Shown here: one piece after another, positions 43,714 to 50,853 of the stretch | Layout of the letters: each line of letters begins with the position of its first letter | Numbering within the stretch: position 1 is the stretch's first letter | DNA from: an uncultured Nioella sp. | GTDB lineage: Bacteria; Pseudomonadota; Alphaproteobacteria; Rhodobacterales; Rhodobacteraceae | DNA length: 64,000 bases | Assembly (NCBI GenBank): GCA_947495575.1 | Contig: CANLZL010000001.1 | Location: forward strand, 806,001 to 870,000 | Direction: 5' to 3' | The notes under the pieces: generated by a model | Databases searched by the model: none | Seen by the model: the letters and a program-made list of their open reading frames with translations, nothing else | What the model was told of the DNA's origin: nothing | Made by a program: the position numbers and the translations under genes

Positions 43714-45204
43714 ATGGCCTATTGGTTGGGCATAGATGCCGGCACAACCGCGATCAAGGCGGGCCTTTACAGTGCAGATGGCGTTCAAGTGGCCCTGGGC
43801 GAGGCGCCCAGCAAAGTAGATGTCCGGACGGGCGGAAAGTCTGAACAGGATATGGATGGGGTCTGGTCCAGTGTTTGCAGCGCGATCAGGAAAGCCATCG
43901 ATGGGATTGATCCGTCCCAGATTGAAAGTGTTGGTCTCTGTGCGCAAGGTGACGGGCTTTGGGCCTTAAACAACGAAAAACGTCCGATTGGACCAGCCAT
44001 CCTGTGGAACGATACCCGCGCGTCAACGGGAATTTCGAACCTTTATGAAACAGGTCGGGCCAAGGCGATCAGCCATGCCTGCAACACCTCGATTTGGCCG
44101 GGAACCTCTGGGGCCATCTACCAATGGCTCCGCCAAAACGCACCGGCAACTGCTGATCAGATCACCCATGTGACCTATTGTGCGGGCTGGGTTGGGCTGT
44201 GCCTGACAGGTGAACTGGCCACCGATTTCTCGGATGCGTCCATTCCTTTCCTTGATTTGACGTCAAAGGAATACGCCCCTGAGGCGCTGGATGCGTTGGA
44301 TGCACGGGCCCTGCAACCGACCCTGTCCAAACCGCGGTCAGCCGATAGTGCCTTGGGGCAGATCACCGAAGAGGCCGCTGCAGCCACGGGTCTTAAGGCT
44401 GGTACACCGGTTTCAGTAGGTACGCTTGATCTTTCCGCCATGATCGTCGGTATGGGGATGGATCAACCCGGTGAAACGATGATGATCCTTGGCACCACGG
44501 CTGTCGTGAATATCCTTACGGAAACGATCACGCCGTCCGACCTGCCGGTTGGTGCCACGGCCTTTCATGCCACTGCTGGGTTAATGACACGTATTTTGGC
44601 GCCTACAACGGGGGCCGCTGCCTTTGACTGGTTTTGTGCCTTGCACCCACAAACATTGGGAGGAGAGACCCCGTCGGAAATTGCGCAAAAGCTGAACGCA
44701 TTAACGCAGGATGTGCCGCCCGGAGCCAATGGGGTGACGTTCTTGCCCTACCTCAATGGTGAGCGCGCGCCCTTTGTTGCACCAGAAGCGCGGGGCGTGT
44801 TTTTCGGCCTGTCCCAAAGCAGCACCAAGGCCGATATGGGCCGGGCCGTGATGGAAGGGTCTGCCTTTTCACTGCGTCATTGCCTGATTGCCGAGCAGGG
44901 CACCCTTCCTGACAGCCCGGTGCGATTGACCGGCGGCGGGGCTCGGAACGCGCTTTGGTGTCAAATCATTGCCGACACGATGCAAACCCCGATCATTGTC
45001 TGCACTGCCTCGGATCACGGTCTTTGGGGCGCGGCCTGTCTTGGCGCGTCGGCCAATGGCAAGGGCGCTGCCTGCGATCTTGCAAAACGCACCGAAGACA
45101 GCCTGCGCTATGACCCGGATCCCGGGTTGGCTGCTGCCTATGACACTGCATTCGAACGTTATCGCCATCTCTCGGATAGTTGCCGGGATATTTGGAAATT
45201 CTAG
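43714..45204 (+). CDS. FGGY-family carbohydrate kinase
   Basis: The 496-residue kinase has an N-terminal phosphate loop (GIDAGTTAIKAGLY at residues 5-18), the substrate region GLCAQGDGLWALNNEKRPIGPAILWNDTRA near residues 76-105, and C-terminal FGGY features (LGTTAVVN, FLPYLNGERAPF, RLTGGGARNALWCQIIAD). The AQGDGLW segment resembles erythritol and L-xylulose kinases, so a tetritol, ketopentose or related sugar is the likely substrate. The ATG at 43714 has GGGAGG upstream and begins 2 bases after the molybdoenzyme stop. Confidence 0.92.
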   Translation: MAYWLGIDAGTTAIKAGLYSADGVQVALGEAPSKVDVRTGGKSEQDMDGVWSSVCSAIRKAIDGIDPSQIESVGLCAQGDGLWALNNEKRPIGPAILWNDTRASTGISNLYETGRAKAISHACNTSIWPGTSGAIYQWLRQNAPATADQITHVTYCAGWVGLCLTGELATDFSDASIPFLDLTSKEYAPEALDALDARALQPTLSKPRSADSALGQITEEAAAATGLKAGTPVSVGTLDLSAMIVGMGMDQPGETMMILGTTAVVNILTETITPSDLPVGATAFHATAGLMTRILAPTTGAAAFDWFCALHPQTLGGETPSEIAQKLNALTQDVPPGANGVTFLPYLNGERAPFVAPEARGVFFGLSQSSTKADMGRAVMEGSAFSLRHCLIAEQGTLPDSPVRLTGGGARNALWCQIIADTMQTPIIVCTASDHGLWGAACLGASANGKGAACDLAKRTEDSLRYDPDPGLAAAYDTAFERYRHLSDSCRDIWKF

Positions 45205-45221
45205 AAAGAGGGTCGCCACAG

Positions 45222-46283
45222 ATGACCAATATGATGAAAGCTGCCGTTTATCACGCGTTGGACGATATCCGCCTTGAAGAGCGCCCGGTTCCTGAGATCG
45301 GCCCCGATGAGTTGCTGTTGAAAACCCTTGCCTGCGGCCTCTGCGGTGGTGAAACCATGGCATGGTACAAAAAGGCCGAACCGAAGGTTCTGGGCCATGA
45401 ACCGATCGGTGAAGTGGTTGAGGTCGGCGCAGATGTAACGGATTACAAAATCGGTGACCGCCTGTTCATCAATCACCATGTCGGGCGCGTTGACAGCCAT
45501 CTCAGCCGACGGGGCCATTTCACCCGCGATCCATTCTATTCCTCGATGAAACTCGATCCAGGTGGGGTTTGCGAATATTACCGGGTGACAGCGCAGCATT
45601 TGCGTATGGACGCCCATAAAGTGCCCGACAATGTCTCGACCGAGGCTGCTGTGACCATTGAACCCTGGTCCTGCGTTCTGTCCGGCCTCAAAGTCTGCAA
45701 TATCCAGCCAGGGGATACTGTCGCCGTGGTCGGTGCGGGATTTATGGGGCAGGGGTTTGTCCACCTCGCGCCTCTGTTTGGGGCGGGTAAGGTCATTGCG
45801 CTTGATTTCTCCGACTGGCGTTTGGCCAAGGCAAAAGAATTTGGGGCAACCCATACTATCAATCCAAAATCGGAGGACGCGGTAGAGGCCCTGCGCGCGG
45901 CCAATAACGGGCGGCTGGCCGACACTGTGATTGTTATTGCACCGTTTCCACAGGCCTGGGCGCAGGCAGAGGAACTGGTTGAGGTTGGCGGAACGTTGCA
46001 CCTGGGCGCGCCATTGGCGCCGGGAACAGATTGGGTGCGTGAGGGCAGCCGCGCCTATTTCGATCAGATCACCATTACCTCGCGCTACAGTTCTGACCAC
46101 ACCGACACATATTCCTATATAAGATTACTGGAAGCGGGCCGTATCAAAGCAGATGAAGCCATCTCGCATCACTTTGACATCGCAGATAGCGCCGAGGCAT
46201 TTGAAATGCTGCGGATGGCTGAGAAATCCCTGAAAATTGTGGTCTATCCGCATGGCATTCCAAAGGAGATCGCCAATGCTTGA
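45222..46283 (+). CDS. Zinc-type alcohol (polyol) dehydrogenase without structural-zinc cysteines
   Basis: The 353-residue medium-chain dehydrogenase has catalytic zinc ligands Cys38 (ACGLCGGET), His59 and Glu60 (GHEP), and a Rossmann motif VVGAGFMGQGFV near residue 180. In the lobe that normally binds structural zinc, the four usual cysteines are Arg89, Ser92, Ser95 and Asp103 while the framework RRGH and DPGG is kept, so this site is lost. It probably oxidises a polyol or hydroxy-sugar with NAD(P). It overlaps the aldolase gene by 8 bases, and its ATG has GAAAGAGG upstream. Confidence 0.9.
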   Translation: MTNMMKAAVYHALDDIRLEERPVPEIGPDELLLKTLACGLCGGETMAWYKKAEPKVLGHEPIGEVVEVGADVTDYKIGDRLFINHHVGRVDSHLSRRGHFTRDPFYSSMKLDPGGVCEYYRVTAQHLRMDAHKVPDNVSTEAAVTIEPWSCVLSGLKVCNIQPGDTVAVVGAGFMGQGFVHLAPLFGAGKVIALDFSDWRLAKAKEFGATHTINPKSEDAVEALRAANNGRLADTVIVIAPFPQAWAQAEELVEVGGTLHLGAPLAPGTDWVREGSRAYFDQITITSRYSSDHTDTYSYIRLLEAGRIKADEAISHHFDIADSAEAFEMLRMAEKSLKIVVYPHGIPKEIANA

Positions 46284-46941
46284 AGCGCTGAAGGAAGAGG
46301 TCTGCGATCAGAACCATGAATTGCCGGCAAACGGATTGGTTGTGGGATCGGGCGGCAACGTTTCAGGACGCGACCCTGAAACCGGCTATGTCGTGATCAA
46401 ACCATCGGGGGTTAAGTTCAAAAAGCTGACACCCGACACCATGGTGGTGGTCGATATTGATGGCAACATCATTGAGGGCGACAAAAAGCCGTCGGTCGAT
46501 ACCGGTGTTCACCTTTATATCTACAAGCACCGCCCCGACGTTTTCGGTATCACCCATACCCATTCTCCCTATGCCTCCAGCTTTGCCGCGCGCGGCGAGC
46601 GCATTCCGGCGGTCCTGACACCTATCACGCATATGATCGGGCGCGACGTGCCATGCTCACGCTACGCAACGCCCGGAGAAGTTGATACCGGTCAGGCCGT
46701 TGTCGAAGCGGCAGATGGTGGTTATGCTGCCTTGGTTCGGGCCCATGGTGTGTTTACGATGGGCAAATCGGCAGTCGAGGCCACCTCGATCGCTATGTAT
46801 CTTGAGGAAGCGGCCATGACGACACATCTTGCCATGCTGCGCGGCCCTGTAGAAGAGTTGCCTCAGGAAGAGATTGACCGCTGCTATAACTGGTTTCGCA
46901 AGAACTACGGTCAATCGGGAAACAAGAAAGTATCTGCCTGA
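46276..46941 (+). CDS. Class II aldolase/adducin family protein (AraD-like)
   Basis: The 221-residue product resembles L-ribulose-5-phosphate 4-epimerase and fuculose-phosphate aldolase. Visible are GNVSGRD and IKPSGV near residues 27-46, the conserved Asp75 (SVDTGVH), zinc ligands His94 and His96 (ITHTHSPYA) and a third His in RAHGVFTMGK. It either epimerises or cleaves a phosphorylated ketose produced by the kinase. Translation is coupled to the dehydrogenase by an 8-base overlap. Confidence 0.92.
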   Translation: MLEALKEEVCDQNHELPANGLVVGSGGNVSGRDPETGYVVIKPSGVKFKKLTPDTMVVVDIDGNIIEGDKKPSVDTGVHLYIYKHRPDVFGITHTHSPYASSFAARGERIPAVLTPITHMIGRDVPCSRYATPGEVDTGQAVVEAADGGYAALVRAHGVFTMGKSAVEATSIAMYLEEAAMTTHLAMLRGPVEELPQEEIDRCYNWFRKNYGQSGNKKVSA

Positions 46942-46943
46942 TT

Positions 46944-47921
46944 ATGCCTCGTGACGGATCTGCCTCTGGAAAATCGGGTGACAAGGATCGCATCCTTTCA
47001 AATGTCGCCTTGTTGTATTACGGCGAAGGCCTGACCCAGAGTGAGATCGCAAAACGAATGGATGTGTCGCGCGCGACCATCGTCAATATGTTGCGCGAAG
47101 GCCGGGAACGCGGCATTGTCGAAATCCGGGTAGATGGCGCTGTGCTTGCAGCCTCGACCATCTCGCGGCAGTTGTGTTCGAAATTTGGTCTGGCCGATGC
47201 CTATGTCTCGCGCAGTCGGGCAGAGGGGACAGGCCCCGCCACGCGCAGCGAAAGCCTGGCGCAACTGGCCCGCGTTGCCGGCATGGCCATTCTTGACGTG
47301 GTCGAAGACGGAAACACTGTCGGCGTGGCATGGGGCGAAACCATCAAAGCTGTCTCGGAAGCCATGCCATTTGAGCGGGCCAAAGGGGTCGAAGTTTGCC
47401 AAATGATCGGCTCGATGGTGTCTGACCGGGTTCCGGCGTCAGAAGATTGTGCCATCAAGATCGCCAATCGATTGGGAGCGGTTTGTTTCACGTTGCACGC
47501 GCCTGCTGTCTTGTCCTCGGCTGCCTTGGCAGAAACATTGCGCACAGAGCCAACAATCGCGGCACAGTTGCAGCGGTTGGAACAATTGGACGTGGCAATA
47601 TTTTCGGTTGGAAACACGGCACCAGATACGCATCTGGTTGCGGCTGGCATTGCCAAGCCGGAAGAACTGACTGCGGCCGTTTCTGCGGGGGCAAAAGGAA
47701 TTGTCTGTTGCCGGTATCTGGATGCTGCGGGACATAAGATCAGCCTGGCACCGGATGATCAGATCGTGGCCGTCGATATCGATCACATCAAGAATGCCAG
47801 GAAACGGCTGCTGATCGCTTCGGGCGATGACAGGGCCGAGGCTGTTCTGGCCTGTTTGAGTGGCGGAATAGTCAGCCATCTTTGCGTGGACGAGCCTTTG
47901 GCCAATTTGCTTGTGTCATAG
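46944..47921 (+). CDS. SorC-family sugar-binding transcriptional regulator
   Basis: The 325-residue protein has an N-terminal helix-turn-helix (LLYYGEGLTQSEIAKRMDVSRATIVNMLREGRERGIVEI near residues 25-63) and a C-terminal sugar-phosphate-sensing domain of the SorC/DeoR-like type (GNTVGVAWGETIKAVSEAM near residue 125, VCQMIGSM, IVAVDIDHIKN). These proteins bind a phosphorylated sugar and control catabolic operons. As the last gene of the molybdoenzyme-kinase-dehydrogenase-aldolase operon it is the most likely ligand for the 31-bp elements at 37091, 41326 and 48120. Confidence 0.9.
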   Translation: MPRDGSASGKSGDKDRILSNVALLYYGEGLTQSEIAKRMDVSRATIVNMLREGRERGIVEIRVDGAVLAASTISRQLCSKFGLADAYVSRSRAEGTGPATRSESLAQLARVAGMAILDVVEDGNTVGVAWGETIKAVSEAMPFERAKGVEVCQMIGSMVSDRVPASEDCAIKIANRLGAVCFTLHAPAVLSSAALAETLRTEPTIAAQLQRLEQLDVAIFSVGNTAPDTHLVAAGIAKPEELTAAVSAGAKGIVCCRYLDAAGHKISLAPDDQIVAVDIDHIKNARKRLLIASGDDRAEAVLACLSGGIVSHLCVDEPLANLLVS

Positions 47922-48233
47922 GGCTAGGCCGCGTGGTTTGCTGCGGCAGTCTGGCCAATTTTGCAGAGTGAACTTTCGGTGGTTGTGACTCGGGTCGCAC
48001 GATCAGAAATCCCCCAGATCAATGCCGAATCTCAGAATTTTTGAGCGATTTCGTTTTTGTTCGAGTTCACCCGATATGGTAAGTATTTCAATTTAAACAC
48101 TTTATTTTGTCATATTTATAGATGTCAAAAAAATTGACAAATGTATATTTTTTGCGATACTCGATCCATCTGCATAAAAGCAAAAGTCGCGCCAGAGGAG
48201 CGGGCGGGGCGATGCGCAAGGAGGAGGAAAACC
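47922..48233. other. 312-base intergenic region upstream of the ABC importer
   Basis: There is no gene. The half nearest the importer (48070-48160) is strongly A/T-rich and contains the predicted operator, with an additional TGTCA half-site at 48109. AGGAGG lies at 48219-48228 just before the importer start. The stretch 47922-48060 shows nothing distinctive. Confidence 0.5.
48120..48150 (-). promoter_or_regulatory. Predicted island operator, ABC-importer copy
   Basis: Read on the minus strand it has core AAATATACATTTGTCAA and TGACAT ten bases further on. TGTCAA (48123-48128) and TTGACA (48134-48139) form a perfect inverted repeat around five A residues. It matches the sulfatase copy at 24 of 31 positions and lies 83 bases before the start of the importer operon. 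Confidence 0.65.
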
Positions 48234-49268
48234 ATGAGTAATTCCAAGACGAGCTATATTAGCCGCCGAACGATCCTGAAGGGTGGCGCAATGGGCGCCG
48301 CGGCGCTGGCCGCACCCACATTCTTTGTCGGCAAGGCACATGCCTCTAACGAAGTTCTGCGCGTCGGTATTATCCCGGCATATTCCTTTGGCATCTATTG
48401 GTTGATCCAGGATCAAGGCTTTGCCCCCGGCGTCGACATGGAATTCAGCGTGTTCCCATCTGGCCCACCCGCGATTGAGGCGATGGTTGGCGGATCGGTT
48501 GATACGATCACCGTTGGGTCCGTGCCACCATTGGCCGCGATGTATCGCAATGTTGCGAATTTCCGCGAAATCTCGGTCTGTGGCGACGCGTCAGGCCTTT
48601 TCACCATTGTCGGCAAGCCGGGCCTTGAAAGCCTGTCCGACCTCGAAGGGATGCGTATCGCGGTGACATCCGGGTCCAATTTCGACTTCTTCCTTGGGGT
48701 TGCGCTGGAAAATGCGGGCCTCTCTGACATGCCGTTGACCCGCATCAACATGGAACCGATCGACGCGCAGGCCGCGCTGATTGCCGGTGCCGTGGATGCG
48801 ACTGTTCCGCTGGCCACCTCACGTCAGTTGATCTTTGATCGTCTGCCCGGCGCCTCAATGCTGGCCGAAGGGGCCGCAATGCCCATCAACGCCCGTCCGT
48901 CGATCATGGATGTCTTCATGACAACCCAGGAAAGCATGGATGAGAAGGAAGAGGCGTATATTGAAGTTGTCCGCGCCTTCCATGACCAAGGTGTTGGCAT
49001 GCTGCGCGAAGACAATGCCGCCGTGGTTCAGCGAATGATTGCATGGCAGGAAGAAACCGGTCGGGCCGGTGTGACAGCAGAAGAAGTTGAGCCGCTGCTA
49101 AACGGCTATTTCTACTTCGATACCGATGAGATCAAGCAGGTCTATTCAGAAGGCATTCTGCAAAATGCGCTGGATGTTCAGTCGCGCTTCTTGGTGGATA
49201 ATGAACGGATCGGCGGAATGCCGGATCTTGACGCACTTGTGTCAGATCAGATTGTCGCGCAAATCTGA
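48234..49268 (+). CDS. ABC transporter substrate-binding protein, NitT/TauT type
   Basis: The 344-residue protein has a twin-arginine signal (SRRTILKGGAMGAAALAAPTFFVGKAHA). The mature part resembles SsuA/TauA-like periplasmic binding proteins (LRVGIIPAYSFGIYWLIQDQGF, the AMVGGSVDTITVGSVPPLAAMY segment and LEGMRIAVTSGSNFDFFLG). Family members bind sulfonates, nitrate, pyrimidine precursors and other small ligands. It is the first gene of the importer operon, with AGGAGGA upstream of the ATG at 48234. Placement in an island with a sulfatase makes a sulfur-containing substrate plausible but unproven. Confidence 0.9.
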   Translation: MSNSKTSYISRRTILKGGAMGAAALAAPTFFVGKAHASNEVLRVGIIPAYSFGIYWLIQDQGFAPGVDMEFSVFPSGPPAIEAMVGGSVDTITVGSVPPLAAMYRNVANFREISVCGDASGLFTIVGKPGLESLSDLEGMRIAVTSGSNFDFFLGVALENAGLSDMPLTRINMEPIDAQAALIAGAVDATVPLATSRQLIFDRLPGASMLAEGAAMPINARPSIMDVFMTTQESMDEKEEAYIEVVRAFHDQGVGMLREDNAAVVQRMIAWQEETGRAGVTAEEVEPLLNGYFYFDTDEIKQVYSEGILQNALDVQSRFLVDNERIGGMPDLDALVSDQIVAQI

Positions 49269-49273
49269 GTTCC

Positions 49274-50050
49274 ATGAACAATCTTTCAAAATTTCTCTCA
49301 GGACGCCTTTTCCTAGGCGTCCTGTCGGTGGCGCTCGTCTTTGCGGCCTATATCTGGTTGACCAACCGACCCGATAACAACCCCGCACTTCTGCCGCCGA
49401 TTTCCGATATCATCGGATCTTTTCGCACGAATTTGACCTCGGGCAGCCTGATGACGGCCCTTGGCGCCAGCCTGTTTCGTATCTCGACCGGGTTCCTGAT
49501 CGGCACATCACTGGCTTTGATCGTTGGTTGTCTGATCGGCTGGTACAAAACGATCGAATATCTCTGTGACCCGTTGATCGAGGCGTTCCGCCCGATCCCG
49601 CCCCTTGCCTATATCCCGATTATCATCATCTGGTTTGGCATCGGTGAGTTCAGCCGGGTTTTGATTATCACCATCGCCTGTTTCATGGTCTGCGTTGTCA
49701 ATGTGATTGCCGGGATGAAAAACGTACCGCAAGTCTATGTTGATGCGGCCTCGACCATGGGAGCCTCGCGGTTTCAGATCTTCAGAACTGTTGCGATCCC
49801 TGCGGCGACACCCTTTATCATCACCGGCTACCGCATCGCCCTGGCCGCGGCCTGGACCACGCTTGTGGCCTCTGAACTTCTGGCGGCGCAAAACGGCCTT
49901 GGCTATCTCTTGCAAGAGGGACGGAGGTACTTCCTCACCGATCAGGTGATGATGATCATCGTAATCATCGGCGCTTGCGCCTTTATCATGGACCGCATCT
50001 TCCGCATGATCCAAGCACGGTTGATGCAATGGTCGGAGGCGCGTGAATAA
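49274..50050 (+). CDS. ABC transporter permease, NitT/TauT type
   Basis: The 258-residue protein has about six membrane segments and the EAA-loop pattern AASTMGASRFQIFRTVAIPAATPFIITGYRIALAAAWTTLVASELL near residues 155-200, typical of SsuC/TauC permeases. It lies 5 bases after the binding protein gene and overlaps the ATPase gene by one base (TAATG), forming a complete importer. Confidence 0.94.
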   Translation: MNNLSKFLSGRLFLGVLSVALVFAAYIWLTNRPDNNPALLPPISDIIGSFRTNLTSGSLMTALGASLFRISTGFLIGTSLALIVGCLIGWYKTIEYLCDPLIEAFRPIPPLAYIPIIIIWFGIGEFSRVLIITIACFMVCVVNVIAGMKNVPQVYVDAASTMGASRFQIFRTVAIPAATPFIITGYRIALAAAWTTLVASELLAAQNGLGYLLQEGRRYFLTDQVMMIIVIIGACAFIMDRIFRMIQARLMQWSEARE

Positions 50051-50805
50051 TGCCTGAAATCATTGTTGATAATCTAACCCATACCTTCGGCAAGGGCGGC
50101 AAAGATGCGCTGACCGTGCTGGAAGGGATTGATTTGACCTTCGAGTCCGGCAGCTTCAATTGCATCGTTGGCACCTCTGGCTGTGGCAAATCCACCTTGC
50201 TGAAAATGATGGCAGGGCTGTTTGATCCAACCGATGGTGAAATGCGTCTTGATGGCGAAGTCATCCAAGGCACGGATCGCCGTCGCGGCATGGTGTTTCA
50301 ACAGGATGCCGTGTTTCCGTGGATGACTGTGCGCCGAAACATCTCTTACGGTCCGCGTCTGCGTGGGGCCGGAAAAGCGGAACAGGCCGAGGCCGAAGCC
50401 AAATGGATCGAGGCCGTGGGCCTGACCGGGTTCGAGGATCGCTGGCCGCGGGAATTGTCGGGCGGAATGCGCAAACGGGTTGATATTGGCCGTGTTTACG
50501 CCAATGACCCCGACATTCTGTTGATGGATGAGCCATTTGGCGCGTTGGACGCGCAAACCAAGGAACGCTTGCAGGCGGACCTTCTGAAGGCGTGGAACGC
50601 ATCCAAAAAGACGGTTGTCTTCGTGACCCACGACCTGGAGGAGGCGATCTTTCTGGCCGATAAGATCATCGTGATGTCGGCCCGTCCGGGCCGGATCCAT
50701 CATATCGAAGAAGTAGCCCTACCACGGCCCAGAACCGAAGAAATGCGCCTGACGGATGAATTCCTTCAGATCAAGCGCCGCCTCTGGGCCATGCTGGAAC
50801 ACTGA
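50050..50805 (+). CDS. ABC transporter ATP-binding protein, NitT/TauT type
   Basis: The 251-residue ATPase has Walker A GTSGCGKS, Q-loop VFQQDAVFPWMTV, signature LSGGMRKR, Walker B ILLMDEPFGALD and switch histidine VFVTHDLEEAIFLAD. The sequence matches the SsuB/TauB/NrtD group. It completes the importer operon and is followed by an intrinsic terminator. Confidence 0.95.
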   Translation: MPEIIVDNLTHTFGKGGKDALTVLEGIDLTFESGSFNCIVGTSGCGKSTLLKMMAGLFDPTDGEMRLDGEVIQGTDRRRGMVFQQDAVFPWMTVRRNISYGPRLRGAGKAEQAEAEAKWIEAVGLTGFEDRWPRELSGGMRKRVDIGRVYANDPDILLMDEPFGALDAQTKERLQADLLKAWNASKKTVVFVTHDLEEAIFLADKIIVMSARPGRIHHIEEVALPRPRTEEMRLTDEFLQIKRRLWAMLEH

Positions 50806-50820
50806 CCTAACGAAACAGAG

Positions 50821-50853
50821 TCCCGGGGCCTAGGTGTTGCCCCGGGATTTTTT
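50821..50853 (+). terminator. Terminator of the ABC importer operon
   Basis: A perfect 9-bp stem TCCCGGGGC / GCCCCGGGA (50821-50829 with 50839-50847) has a 9-base loop and then a T-run. The stop codon of the convergent helicase gene lies inside the loop. Confidence 0.93.
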
